Origin: CAZQIC01 sp964593555 | GTDB taxonomy: Bacteria > Bacteroidota > Bacteroidia > JAFLBG01 | Assembly: GCA_964593555.1 (NCBI GenBank) | Contig: CAZQIC010000035.1 | Location: forward strand, 1 to 35,734 | Length of the DNA: 35,734 nt | Direction of reading: 5' to 3' | In this document: positions 7,171-15,799 of the stretch, piece after piece | How the letters are laid out: each line of letters begins with the position of its first letter | Position numbering within the stretch: position 1 is the stretch's first letter | Made by a program: the position numbers and the translations under genes | Notes under the pieces: model-generated | What the model saw: the letters and a program-made list of their open reading frames with translations, nothing else | Database searches by the model: none | What the model was told of the DNA's origin: nothing

Positions 7171-10100
7171 TTAATTTAATTTACTTATTGATATTAATGT
7201 TTTTACATCATCGTTTACCTCCACTAACAAACCCTCTGAAGGGTCAATGTTTGCAACGAGTTCCAGCGATGAGGCCAGTGTTTCGGAGCAAATATAATTT
7301 AAATTATTTGAAACCGCCGAATCTATTCGATGGTTCGACTGTATTTTTAACAATATCTTATCAGTAACCTCAAAAGCCTTGTCTTTTCGCATATTTTGGA
7401 TACGATTTACCAGTTCCCGGGCTATGCCTTCTTCCAATAATTCGCTGGTCAATGTTACATCTAAAGCCACGGTTAGAGGGCCTTGGTTAGCTACTTTCCA
7501 ACCCGGAATGTCTATGGGTAGAATTTCCACGTCTTCAGGAAGCAGTGAAATGTTTACATCGTCAAATGCAATATCATAATGGCCTTCTTTTTCTATTGAG
7601 GTAATAATTTTATCAGCATTCTCAAGTGCATGCGATTGGACTGCTTTCATATGTTTGCCGCATTTTTTACCCAATGTTTTGAAATTGAGTTTTAGGTCTT
7701 TTACGATCTTTACTTTCGACTCGTCAACAAATTCAATTTCTTTCACATTTACTTCTGAAAGTATAAGTGATTTTACGGCGTCAATTTTTGATCTGTATTG
7801 ATCGTTTATTACCGGTATCTGAATTTTAGTCAAAGGCTGGCGAACACGTATGTTTTCTTTTTTACGTATTGAAAGAATCATGGAGGTGATCTTTTGTGCA
7901 AGTTCCATTCTCTCTTCCAGTTCCTTATCCTGACGTGTTTTATCTACAGTTTTTATTTTGGTTAAGTGTATAGAAACTAAATCCGTATTATTTTCGGAAA
8001 GGTTTTTATACAACCAGTCTGCAAAAAATGGAGCGATAGGACTCATCAATTGTCCTACAGTAAAAAGGCATTCATACAATGTTTCGTAAGCAGCTTTTTT
8101 ATCGAGGCTCATTTCTCCTTTCCAGAAACGCCTGCGTGATAAACGCACATACCAGTTGCTGAGGTGTTCTGCAACAAATTCTTCTATCGCCCTTGCAGCA
8201 TTGTGCGGCTCGTACTCATCGTATGATTTTGTAACGATCTCAATTAGTGTCTGAAGTTTTGAAATGATCCACCGGTCTAATTCAGCGCGTTGTGTATTCG
8301 GTACTGTATCGCTTTCGTTTACTTTGAAACTGTCAATGTTCGCATACAGAGCGAAAAAATTATAAGTGTTATAAAGTGTGCCAAAAAGTTTTCGTTGTGC
8401 TTCGGCAATTCCTTCGATATCAAATTTTAAATTGTCCCAAGGTGCGGCATTGGCGATCATGTACCAGCGTGTTGCGTCGGCGCCGTATTTCTCAATGGTT
8501 TCAAAGGGATCAACCGCGTTGTTTAAGCGTTTACTCATTTTATTTCCATTTTTGTCCAATACAAGCCCGTTTGAAATAACGTTTTTGTAAGCGACAGAGT
8601 CAAAACACATGGTAGCAATTGCATGAAGCGTATAAAACCATCCGCGTGTCTGGTCAACACCTTCGGCAATAAAATCAGCAGGATAATATTTTTTTTTATC
8701 TATCAGTTCTTTGTTTTCGAAAGGGTAGTGCACCTGTGCATAAGGCATAGCACCACTGTCGAACCATACATCAATGAGGTCACTCTCTCTTGACATTTTT
8801 TTTCCGGAAGGCGAAACAAGAATTATTTCATCTGCATAAGGTTTATGCAGATCAAATGTTTCATAATTTGTTTTTGAAAAATCACCAACATTAAAATCGC
8901 CAAGCGGATTATTTTTCATAAATCCTGCTTTCACTGATTTTTCTATTTCTGATTTTAATTGTTCAGCAGATCCGATGCAAAGTTCTTCCGTGCCATTCTC
9001 TGTACGCCATATCGGAAGGGGTATTCCCCAGAAACGTGAGCGGGATAAATTCCAGTCGTTCGCATTCTCAAGCCAGTTTCCAAACCTTCCGGTACCTGTT
9101 GATTCCGGTTTCCAGTTAATGGATTTGTTCAACTCCACCATTCTGTCTTTTTTGTCAGTGACTTTTACAAACCAGCTATCAAGAGGATAATAAAGTATTG
9201 GCTTATCTGTACGCCAGCAATGCGGGTAGTTGTGTTCGTATTTTTCTTTCTTAAATAATTTGCCTTCGTTCTGTAACCTCAATACAATACGCTCGTCAAC
9301 ACTTAAGTAATTTAACTTGCTGGTATCTTTGATGATGCCTTGCAGTTTTTCTTTTTGTCTGCTTAACTCCGTTGCTTTTTCTTCTTCATTCAGGTAGTCT
9401 TCTTTCACAAACTCTTCACCGTAAAGGAAGGTCCCATCTTTTACTTCAGGTAAAAACTTTCCACGTTTGTCGACAAGTGTAAGTGATCCTATTTTATTTT
9501 TTTTCGCAACGGCATAGTCATCCGCACCAAAGCTGGGTGCAATGTGAACTATTCCGGTCCCATCTTCTGTTGTCACAAAATCGCCCAGTACTACGGCCCC
9601 ACCTGCCTCTCCAAAGGGGAGGTTCTTTCCATCAAGCTGAACAAGTTTATTTGCTTCAAATGGAAGTAGTTGTTCATAATGGATTCCTTCTAATTCAGAG
9701 CCTTTGAATTCTCTTATTACCTCGAATGGAATTGCTTTGTCTCCTGGTTTATAATCTTCAAACTTTAATTCTTTATTTTTTTCTGAAAAATATTTGCCCA
9801 ATAAATTTTTTGCAAGGATAACATGATTTAATTTATGTGAGTGAGGATTGAATGTTTTCACCAATACATAATCAATATTTTTTCCTACTGCTAATGCGGT
9901 GTTAGACGGTAATGACCATGGAGTCGTTGTCCAAGCCAGGAAATAGGCCCCACCTATATCCTCCCCAGAGGGGAGGACTTGTTTAATTTTTTCAACTCCC
10001 TCTCCTTTGGAGAGGGTTGGGGTGAGGCGAAACTGAACAACCGCACTCGTATCCTTTACATTTTTGTAAGTGCCGGGTTGATTTAATTCGTGTGAAGACA

Positions 10101-10665
10101 ATCCCGTACCCGCCGCAGGAGAGTAAGGCTGTATAGTATAGCCTTTGTATAATAATTTTTTGTCGTAAAGGTTTTTCAAAAGCCACCAGACACTTTCTAT
10201 GTACTTGTTATCGAAAGTCACATAGGGGTTTTGCATATCCACCCAATATCCCATTATGGATGTAAGCTCTTCCCACTTATCAGTGTATTTTAATACTTCT
10301 CTTCTACAGGCTTTATTGTATTCTTCAACGGTAATTTTTGTACCGATGTCTTCTTTTTTTATTCCTAATGTTTTTTCAACGGCAAGTTCTATTGGTAAGC
10401 CATGTGTATCCCATCCCGCTTTACGCATTACCTGTTTTCCTTTCAAGGTCTGGTAACGGCAAAAAATATCTTTAATGGCACGAGCCATAACGTGATGTAT
10501 GCCGGGTAAACCATTAGCAGAAGGAGGACCTTCATAAAAAACATAAGTTTCTGCGCCTTCGCGTGTACTTATACTTTTTTCAAAAACCTTGTTCTCTTCC
10601 CAATACTTTTTAATGTCCTTGCCTATTTGGGACAGATTCAAATTTTTATATTCGGGATACCTCAT
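7171..10665 (-). CDS. ileS: Isoleucyl-tRNA synthetase, type 2 (GXHH signature)
   Basis: 1164-residue cytoplasmic enzyme charging tRNA-Ile with isoleucine. The ATP-binding HIGH-type signature appears as GIHH at residues 55-58 (NGLPGIHHVMAR), with the first and third residues swapped relative to HXGH; the KMSKS loop is KMSKR at 709-713 (GNKMSKRLNN). The CP1 editing region spans roughly 200-550 and includes AWTTTPWSLPSN and GTGIVHIAPSFGADD; the anticodon-binding and C-terminal domains follow. Length and signature fit type 2 (eukaryote-like) IleRS. Three small GC-rich palindromes lie inside the frame, in loops of the editing region (residues 214-223, 231-240, 348-357), without disrupting it. A promoter lies about 100 bases upstream. 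It is followed by the DksA-like gene after 11 bases. Identity is very secure; resistance to mupirocin is inferred from the signature. Confidence 0.97.
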   Translation of the reverse strand: MRYPEYKNLNLSQIGKDIKKYWEENKVFEKSISTREGAETYVFYEGPPSANGLPGIHHVMARAIKDIFCRYQTLKGKQVMRKAGWDTHGLPIELAVEKTLGIKKEDIGTKITVEEYNKACRREVLKYTDKWEELTSIMGYWVDMQNPYVTFDNKYIESVWWLLKNLYDKKLLYKGYTIQPYSPAAGTGLSSHELNQPGTYKNVKDTSAVVQFRLTPTLSKGEGVEKIKQVLPSGEDIGGAYFLAWTTTPWSLPSNTALAVGKNIDYVLVKTFNPHSHKLNHVILAKNLLGKYFSEKNKELKFEDYKPGDKAIPFEVIREFKGSELEGIHYEQLLPFEANKLVQLDGKNLPFGEAGGAVVLGDFVTTEDGTGIVHIAPSFGADDYAVAKKNKIGSLTLVDKRGKFLPEVKDGTFLYGEEFVKEDYLNEEEKATELSRQKEKLQGIIKDTSKLNYLSVDERIVLRLQNEGKLFKKEKYEHNYPHCWRTDKPILYYPLDSWFVKVTDKKDRMVELNKSINWKPESTGTGRFGNWLENANDWNLSRSRFWGIPLPIWRTENGTEELCIGSAEQLKSEIEKSVKAGFMKNNPLGDFNVGDFSKTNYETFDLHKPYADEIILVSPSGKKMSRESDLIDVWFDSGAMPYAQVHYPFENKELIDKKKYYPADFIAEGVDQTRGWFYTLHAIATMCFDSVAYKNVISNGLVLDKNGNKMSKRLNNAVDPFETIEKYGADATRWYMIANAAPWDNLKFDIEGIAEAQRKLFGTLYNTYNFFALYANIDSFKVNESDTVPNTQRAELDRWIISKLQTLIEIVTKSYDEYEPHNAARAIEEFVAEHLSNWYVRLSRRRFWKGEMSLDKKAAYETLYECLFTVGQLMSPIAPFFADWLYKNLSENNTDLVSIHLTKIKTVDKTRQDKELEERMELAQKITSMILSIRKKENIRVRQPLTKIQIPVINDQYRSKIDAVKSLILSEVNVKEIEFVDESKVKIVKDLKLNFKTLGKKCGKHMKAVQSHALENADKIITSIEKEGHYDIAFDDVNISLLPEDVEILPIDIPGWKVANQGPLTVALDVTLTSELLEEGIARELVNRIQNMRKDKAFEVTDKILLKIQSNHRIDSAVSNNLNYICSETLASSLELVANIDPSEGLLVEVNDDVKTLISISKLN
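9595..9622. repeat. Palindromic repeat C inside ileS
   Basis: Begins GGCCCCACCT (9595-9604) followed by the hairpin CCTCTCC-AAA-GGGGAGG (9606-9622, one G-T pair). On the minus strand it encodes LPFGEAGGA, residues 348-357 of IleRS. It shares its first ten bases, hairpin size and reading frame with repeat A at 9946-9976, so the two are likely copies of one element. Confidence 0.75.
9946..9976. repeat. Palindromic repeat A inside ileS
   Basis: GGCCCCACCT (9946-9955), a short ATAT spacer, then a perfect 7-bp hairpin CCTCCCC-AGA-GGGGAGG (9960-9976). On the minus strand it encodes LPSGEDIGGA, residues 231-240 of IleRS, just before the conserved AWTTTPW motif. It matches repeat C. Confidence 0.8.
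9998..10026. repeat. Palindromic repeat B inside ileS
   Basis: A perfect 8-bp hairpin CCCTCTCC-TTT-GGAGAGGG (9998-10016) followed by TTGGGGTGAG. On the minus strand it encodes LTPTLSKGEG, residues 214-223 of IleRS. This word, with the TPTLSKGEG peptide, is known to the annotator as a recurring small repeat in environmental Bacteroidota genomes; that should be confirmed by search. It lies 21 bases from repeat A. Confidence 0.75.
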
Positions 10666-10750
10666 AAGTTCAAAGTTTCAAGTTTTAAAGTTCAAAGTTG
10701 GAAAGGAAAAACAAGTTTTCTGGCTTTCAAACTTTAAACTTTTTAACTTA
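10666..10750. repeat. AAGTTTAAAGTT-type repeat in the ileS 5' leader
   Basis: Several degenerate copies of AAGTTCAAAGTTT on one side and CTTTCAAACTTTAAACTT on the other make an imperfect inverted repeat of about 85 bases that ends directly at the ileS start codon. A shorter copy of the same word occurs at 28955-28985. In the ileS mRNA it can fold into an AU-rich hairpin; no function is implied by the sequence itself. Confidence 0.65.
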
Positions 10751-10763
10751 ATAAAAAGGGTTG

Positions 10764-10795
10764 CAAATATAGGATAATTAGAGGGGAAAACACAA
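10764..10795 (-). promoter_or_regulatory. Candidate ileS promoter
   Basis: On the minus strand TTG (10795-10793), 21 bases, then TATATTTG (10771-10764), an exact TAnnTTTG -7 element. This fits the Bacteroidota housekeeping promoter layout and lies 99 bases before the ileS start, leaving a leader of roughly 90 bases that contains the AAGTTTAAAGTT repeat. Confidence 0.5.
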
Positions 10796-10832
10796 TTTTA
10801 AGGAGGGCTAAAAACAATATAAAAATGATTGC

Positions 10833-10840
10833 TAACTTTG
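10833..10840 (+). promoter_or_regulatory. Candidate -7 promoter element for glutathione peroxidase
   Basis: TAACTTTG is an exact TAnnTTTG match 22 bases before the ATG at 10863. No clear TTG -33 element is present at normal spacing. Confidence 0.4.
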
Positions 10841-10862
10841 GTGGAAATAACCTTGATTTTAA

Positions 10863-11447
10863 ATGAGAATAAGACATTTTTTTCTAACAATTGCAGGACT
10901 TACGATGACGATATTTACTGCCTGTAACCAAGCGAAAACGGATCCGGCAAATATTAATTTAAAAAATACAACTATGACGAGTTCTATTTATGATATTAAA
11001 GTAGTTACCATCGATGGTAAAGAGAGAACTTTGGCTCAATATAAAGGAAAAAAAATGCTGATCGTTAATGTAGCTTCAGAGTGTGGGTACACACCACAAT
11101 ACACCGATTTGCAAAAATTACATGAGCAAAATGGTTCTAAGGTAGTTGTATTAGGGTTTCCTTGTAACGATTTTGGCGGGCAGGAGCCTGGTAGCGAAAA
11201 AGAAATTACTTCCTTTTGCCAAAAAAATTACGGAGTAACATTTCCATTGTTTTCAAAACTGCATACTAAGGGGGAAGAACAGCACCCATTATATAAATGG
11301 TTATCTACAAAAGAGTTAAATGGCTGGAACAGCGATGCTCCAACATGGAATTTTTGTAAATATTTAATTGGGGAAGATGGCAAGCTTTTAAAATATTTTG
11401 ATAAAAAAGTAAAGCCGCTGGATGAGGCGATAATAAAGGAGCTTTAA
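10863..11447 (+). CDS. Glutathione peroxidase family lipoprotein (thiol peroxidase)
   Basis: 194 residues. It begins with a lipoprotein signal peptide (lipobox FTAC, lipidated C21), so it acts in the periplasm, anchored to a membrane. The peroxidase domain spans about 40-194. The catalytic cysteine C74 is in NVASECGYTPQY, where animal enzymes have selenocysteine. The conserved glutamine Q107 is in FPCNDFGGQEPG and the tryptophan-asparagine pair W162-N163 in TWNFCKYLIG. C101 in GFPCN is at the site of the resolving cysteine region of thioredoxin-dependent members. It reduces hydrogen peroxide or lipid hydroperoxides, most likely using thioredoxin-like donors rather than glutathione. It stands alone, convergent with the 166-aa gene six bases downstream. 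The internal ATG at M38 would give a cytoplasmic form, but the signal peptide argues for the longer start. Confidence 0.93.
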   Translation: MRIRHFFLTIAGLTMTIFTACNQAKTDPANINLKNTTMTSSIYDIKVVTIDGKERTLAQYKGKKMLIVNVASECGYTPQYTDLQKLHEQNGSKVVVLGFPCNDFGGQEPGSEKEITSFCQKNYGVTFPLFSKLHTKGEEQHPLYKWLSTKELNGWNSDAPTWNFCKYLIGEDGKLLKYFDKKVKPLDEAIIKEL

Positions 11448-11453
11448 CGATTC

Positions 11454-11954
11454 TTATTTTACGGAATTGTAAAATTGTCTATAAATGGTGAGTCCATCAT
11501 TAGACAATCGGAGGCTGTGTGTTTTACCACCATATTGACAAGTTTCCCGCATATGTTGAAGCCCTTTTAAAAGTTGCTTTGTGCCGATTGCAGCGCAATA
11601 ATCGGTGGCAAATTCAATAACCAAAACTATTTGGCCATTGTTATAAAAGACATAATAGTATTCTGTCTCAAAACATTTTTCGTGCAAACATGCTTTATAA
11701 TTCGTTGAATCACTTACTATCCTGATAAGTTCTTTTGTTTTTTCATAAGAAAAAACTTTTCCGCTTAGAGAATCTACTGCAATATATTCATCCGGCCATG
11801 GAAGATATTTTTTATTCTTTTCTGAAAGGTGAGCTGCTGTATAAACCTTGGCACTATCAAATTCTATCGAATCAATTTGAAACTTAGCACTGTTTTGCGC
11901 TTCACATTGAAGAATCAAACTGATAAAAACGAAAACAATAAATAAATTTTTCAT
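11454..11954 (-). CDS. Exported protein of unknown function
   Basis: 166 residues with a clear signal peptide (MKNLFIVFVFISLILQC followed by EAQ, likely cleaved after EAQ; the cysteine could alternatively be a lipidation site, though no standard lipobox fits well). The mature part has two short cysteine-containing segments (ACLHEKCFE, DYCAAIG, ETCQYGG) and alternates predicted strands and turns. I do not recognise the family. It is downstream of the 389-aa lipoprotein gene on the same strand with a 35-base gap that contains a short dispersed repeat, so co-transcription is plausible. No terminator was seen between its end and the convergent glutathione peroxidase gene. Confidence 0.7.
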   Translation of the reverse strand: MKNLFIVFVFISLILQCEAQNSAKFQIDSIEFDSAKVYTAAHLSEKNKKYLPWPDEYIAVDSLSGKVFSYEKTKELIRIVSDSTNYKACLHEKCFETEYYYVFYNNGQIVLVIEFATDYCAAIGTKQLLKGLQHMRETCQYGGKTHSLRLSNDGLTIYRQFYNSVK

Positions 11955-11965
11955 AATTTTTCTTT

Positions 11966-11990
11966 GTCACCCTGAGCGAGGTCGAAGGGT
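11966..11990. repeat. Short dispersed repeat (CCCTGAGCGAGGTCGAAGGG type)
   Basis: A GC-rich 25-base word in the 35-base gap between two minus-strand genes, touching the stop codon of the upstream one. It contrasts with the AT-rich surroundings. A related, shorter word (CCTTCGGCAAGCTCGGG) is at 33938-33954 in the opposite orientation. Confidence 0.6.
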
Positions 11991-13159
11991 TAATAGAATT
12001 GCCCCGTATTATTACAAATAATATTTTTCACCATTCCCTTTAATGTTTGTCCGGCTGCTAAAACCATATCGCCACCTTGAGGAAAAGGTATAGGTTTGTA
12101 ATTTAATTTGTCAAAATTTACCGGTTGCAGCGCTGCAAGATCTCCAATGGCTATTGCAGAATGATGCTCGAAAAATTGCTGCGCAGTAATTGGATCTGTT
12201 TTAATTAACTGTCCTGTTTTATTGTCGATAAAATCAATTGATCCATTTATGGTCGCATTTTTATTCTGCATAGTTTCTATCACTCTGCAGCGTATGGTCT
12301 TGTATTTAGGGGTCTTAATATCATTTCCCGAAGTATCCTTTTTCACATTGCCTCTTGCATCAAGCACGTAACTATATCCATCCGGCACTTCTTTTTTGTC
12401 TTCAAAATAAACTTCCTTCACCAGATCAGGACTTACGTCAATATTTTTCATATTCACCATTATGGTGTAATCGTATTTAATATTCGGGTTAGGTTTCACA
12501 TCGTAGTTTACCCAGTTATTGTTGTATTCTGCCAATGTGATTTTGGTCAATTCTTCTTCAAAATCAGGAGGTAATGGGAATGGGGTTTTATTTACCATTT
12601 TAAAAACCACATAACTCATTCCCATCGCTTTTGATTTTTGTAATAATGCATCAACATCTTTGTAGTTGCTGTAATAATGTTTTACGCGCATGAGATCACT
12701 ATAAGCAGAACGTGCACTTTGTTTATCACCTTTCTCAAGTGACACTGTTGCGCGGGCATAAAAATATTCCGCAGCCTTTTGTTTTGCATTAATAATTTCG
12801 TTGTCGTAATTCAGTATTTCAAAAACAGCATCACGATTTTTACTTTTAATGTGAAGCGGAAGCAATGGGCGTATGAACTCCTGCCTGCTGCTCATCCCAG
12901 AGTATATATCGAAAATGGATTCCCAGTTTCCGGGATGACCTTCTTTTTTCAAAAACTCAATTCGCTCTTTGTCCTGGTTATTTATTCTTCTGTATGCTTC
13001 TTCCAAAACCAAAATTTCTTTGTCTTTAGGTTTTCTGATGATCTTGCGTCTTGATTTTTCTATGGCGGCATCATAGTGTCCGCTTTGTAGATATTCCAAT
13101 GAACTCGTGCAAGAAGTAATGAGGGATGTTATAAATAAGTAAAGTAAAATGCGTTTCAT
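11990..13159 (-). CDS. Lipoprotein of unknown function with helical-repeat N-terminal part
   Basis: 389 residues. Signal peptide with the lipobox ITSC gives a lipoprotein (C17). Residues about 20-175 are alpha-helical with TPR-like spacing (YLQSGHYDAAIEKSRRKIIRKPKDKEILVLEEAYRRI and AEYFYARATVSLEKGDKQSARSAYSDLM). Residues about 180-389 are beta-rich and contain TIMVNMKNIDVSPDLV, a segment with paired lysines and aspartates, and a Gly/Pro-rich C-terminal part. I recognise this as the sort of conserved hypothetical lipoprotein found in Bacteroidota, but cannot name a function. TPR-like repeats suggest it binds a partner protein at the outer membrane or periplasm. The 195-base gap to the divergent exporter gene presumably holds both promoters, but no convincing one was found for this gene. 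Confidence 0.75.
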   Translation of the reverse strand: MKRILLYLFITSLITSCTSSLEYLQSGHYDAAIEKSRRKIIRKPKDKEILVLEEAYRRINNQDKERIEFLKKEGHPGNWESIFDIYSGMSSRQEFIRPLLPLHIKSKNRDAVFEILNYDNEIINAKQKAAEYFYARATVSLEKGDKQSARSAYSDLMRVKHYYSNYKDVDALLQKSKAMGMSYVVFKMVNKTPFPLPPDFEEELTKITLAEYNNNWVNYDVKPNPNIKYDYTIMVNMKNIDVSPDLVKEVYFEDKKEVPDGYSYVLDARGNVKKDTSGNDIKTPKYKTIRCRVIETMQNKNATINGSIDFIDNKTGQLIKTDPITAQQFFEHHSAIAIGDLAALQPVNFDKLNYKPIPFPQGGDMVLAAGQTLKGMVKNIICNNTGQFY

Positions 13160-13354
13160 CTGTAGTTTTTTAAGTTTTAATTGTCAGATGGAATACGCCA
13201 TATTCATTTTCAAGTTGTTCCTTAATGCATGGCTATTTCATAATCTGGTATTTAATGGGCTAAAGACAAATATTACGCCAAAAGTAAAATTACTTCAAAT
13301 TCTTTCAGAAAACAGCGACTATTGGGCATAAACTTGTAAATTAGCTATCTACTC

Positions 13355-15772
13355 ATGTGGATCAAAATTGCCCGCTTTATTCTCAGAAATAGGTTAGCCA
13401 TTCTTTTTGTTTTGGCGGCGATAACTATTTTTATGAGCTGGCAGGCATTGAAAGCCGAATTAACTTATGAGTTCGCCAATTTACTTCCCGCGACGGACTC
13501 AACAAATATTGATTACAAATATTTCAAAAAACAATTCGGGCAGGATGGCAATGTGTTGTTTGTTGGAATGCAGGAAGATGGATTATACGAAACAAAAAAA
13601 TTTGATGCCTGGTATGATCTGAGTAATGATATAAAAAATATTGATGGTATCCAGGAAGTCGTTTCTGTAGCACGGCTATACCACCTTGTAAAAAACGACA
13701 GCCTTAAAAAATTTCAGTTCCTTCCACTCATTTCTGAAAAGCCAAAAACACAGGCCAACTTGGATTGCATACGGAAACGGATAGCCGATCTGCCTTTTTA
13801 CAATAGGCTACTGCATAATACCGAGACAGGAGCAACAGTAATGGCTATCACGTTCGATAAAAAGAAATTGAATAATAAAAGTCGTTTGCAAATTGTGGAT
13901 GAGATCAAAGAAAAGGTAGAAAAATTCAATGATCAATTTCCCGGCGAGATTCATTTTTCTGGCTTGCCATATATCCGAACGGTAATAGCGAGGATGATAG
14001 CTCACGAAATGGTGATGTTTCTTGCGCTGGCGGTAATTGTAACATCTATTATTCTTTTAGTTTTTTTCAGGTCCTTTTTACCCGTTATTTTTTCATTGCT
14101 GGTAGTAATTGTGGGTGTTATTTGGTCGTTTGGGTTTATTGTTTTATTAGATTACAGAATTACTGTTTTGTCCGGCCTTATTCCGCCCTTGCTAATTGTG
14201 ATCGGTGTTCCCAATTGTATCCTTCTTCTAAACAAATATCATACTGAGTTTGCAAAACACCACAATCAGGCGCGTTCATTAACACGCATGATAGAAAAAA
14301 TTGGCATCTCTTTGCTTCTTGCTAATGTTACAACGGCAATTGGGTTCGGGGTTTTTTGTTTTACGCACAGCCAGATATTTTTTGAGTTTGGATTAGTAGC
14401 TTCTTTAAGTGTACTAGTTACCTACGCCATTTCAATGATGTTGATCCCTATTGTATTTAGCTATTTGCCTGAACCATCTTCCAAACACCTAAAACACCTG
14501 GAAGGGAAAGGCATGAAAAAAGTGCTCAAAAAAATAATGAATATTGTCCATCACAAACGCTCCTGGATCTATAGTACAGTTGTGGTGTTGCTTATTGTTG
14601 CAATCGCGGGAATGTTTAAAATAAAAGCATTGGGATTTGTGGTCGATGATCTTCCTGAAAAGGATCCAGTATATGTTGATCTTAAATATTTTGAAGAAAA
14701 TTTTAACGGAGTATTGCCTTTTGAAATTTCGGTTGACACAAAAAAGGAAAATGGAGTTTTTGCTGATAATGGTGAGGCGTTGTATAAAATAAATAATCTT
14801 TACAAAATTCTGGGTCAATACAATGAACTCTCAAGGCCGGTATCGGTGGTTGATGCAATAAAATTTTCTAACCAGGCTTATCATGATGGCGATCCGAAAT
14901 ATTATCGTTTGCCCGGCGCATTGGATCTTGCTCAAATTGGGCAATATGCAACAGATGCAAAAGAGCAAAAGAATTCCTTCAATGCTTTTTTAGACAGCAC
15001 TAAAAGGTTTACAAGGGTAAGTGTACAAATGGCCGACATAGGTTCTTTAAGAGTCAAAGAATTAGTTGCTGAATTAAAGCCACGTATAGATAGCGTTTTT
15101 AATTATGATAGAGAAAGTGCCCAATGGTTAGCTGAAGCGGATAAATATTCTGTTACTGTTACAGGCAACAGCGTAATGTTTTTAAAGGGGAATGACTTTT
15201 TAGTAAAAAATTTATTGGAGAGCGTGCTCCTCGCTGTAATTATTATTTCTATTGTGCTGTATACTTTATTTATGTCGCCGCGCATGATCGCTATTTCGGT
15301 ATTGCCAAGTTTAATACCGTTAATTATTACCGCCGGTCTTATGGGATATTTTAAAATTTATTTGAAGCCAAGCACTATCCTTGTTTTTAGTATTGCATTT
15401 GGGATCGCTTCTGATGGGACATTGTATTTTCTTTCCAAGTACAGGCAGGAATACAGGCTCCACCAAAACATTCAGCAGGCGGTGTTACTCACGATAAGGG
15501 AAACCGGAGTCAGTATGATATATACTGCAATAATACTTGCCTATGGGTTTGGAATTTTTGCAGCATCAAGTTTTGGGGGTACAGCTTCTCTGGGAATTTT
15601 AATTTCATTTACTTTAGTAGTAGCTTATTGTTCTAATTTAATTTTACTGCCTGCTTTCTTATTGACCTTAGACAGAAGGATGTCAAATAAGGAATTGATG
15701 CAACAATCGATCATGGAAGTTGATGAAGACGAAACGGATATTGTAGATGCGGCAGAAGAAAAGAAAAATTAA
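13355..15772 (+). CDS. RND/MMPL-family membrane exporter
   Basis: 805 residues with the two-fold RND layout: TM1 at about 13-30, a periplasmic domain to about 215, five membrane segments to about 390 (HEMVMFLALAVIVTSIILLVFF onwards), then TM7 at about 408-425, a second periplasmic domain, and a final group of membrane segments from about 620 to 785. The signature GIASDGTLYFLSKYRQE near residue 690 and the matching VIGVPNCILLLNKYH near 285 are the paired motifs of MMPL/HAE3 exporters. These use proton flux to move lipids or hydrophobic compounds out of the inner membrane; the cargo is not evident here. No periplasmic adaptor or outer-membrane channel gene is adjacent, which is normal for this subfamily. 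The rmlA gene starts 27 bases later. Confidence 0.9.
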   Translation: MWIKIARFILRNRLAILFVLAAITIFMSWQALKAELTYEFANLLPATDSTNIDYKYFKKQFGQDGNVLFVGMQEDGLYETKKFDAWYDLSNDIKNIDGIQEVVSVARLYHLVKNDSLKKFQFLPLISEKPKTQANLDCIRKRIADLPFYNRLLHNTETGATVMAITFDKKKLNNKSRLQIVDEIKEKVEKFNDQFPGEIHFSGLPYIRTVIARMIAHEMVMFLALAVIVTSIILLVFFRSFLPVIFSLLVVIVGVIWSFGFIVLLDYRITVLSGLIPPLLIVIGVPNCILLLNKYHTEFAKHHNQARSLTRMIEKIGISLLLANVTTAIGFGVFCFTHSQIFFEFGLVASLSVLVTYAISMMLIPIVFSYLPEPSSKHLKHLEGKGMKKVLKKIMNIVHHKRSWIYSTVVVLLIVAIAGMFKIKALGFVVDDLPEKDPVYVDLKYFEENFNGVLPFEISVDTKKENGVFADNGEALYKINNLYKILGQYNELSRPVSVVDAIKFSNQAYHDGDPKYYRLPGALDLAQIGQYATDAKEQKNSFNAFLDSTKRFTRVSVQMADIGSLRVKELVAELKPRIDSVFNYDRESAQWLAEADKYSVTVTGNSVMFLKGNDFLVKNLLESVLLAVIIISIVLYTLFMSPRMIAISVLPSLIPLIITAGLMGYFKIYLKPSTILVFSIAFGIASDGTLYFLSKYRQEYRLHQNIQQAVLLTIRETGVSMIYTAIILAYGFGIFAASSFGGTASLGILISFTLVVAYCSNLILLPAFLLTLDRRMSNKELMQQSIMEVDEDETDIVDAAEEKKN

Positions 15773-15799
15773 AACATAAATAATTTTAAAAAAAATCGC

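Noticed and set aside
6845..7174. 109-residue Phe/Cys/Arg-rich open frame on the plus strand
   Set aside because: Its odd composition is the mirror of the Lys/Ala codons of the H1-like tail on the other strand.
8376..8590. Two overlapping small open frames antisense to ileS
   Set aside because: They lie opposite the KMSKR region of a fully intact ileS and show no family features.
9992..10186. Small open frame ending SPHPNPLQRRGS inside ileS
   Set aside because: It is another reading frame of the same strand through ileS, and its C-terminus is just a translation of palindromic repeat B.
10666..10760. T-box or other tRNA-sensing leader before ileS
   Set aside because: No T-box sequence or specifier-loop layout is visible and T-boxes are not expected in Bacteroidota; the leader is explained by the AAGTTTAAAGTT repeat.
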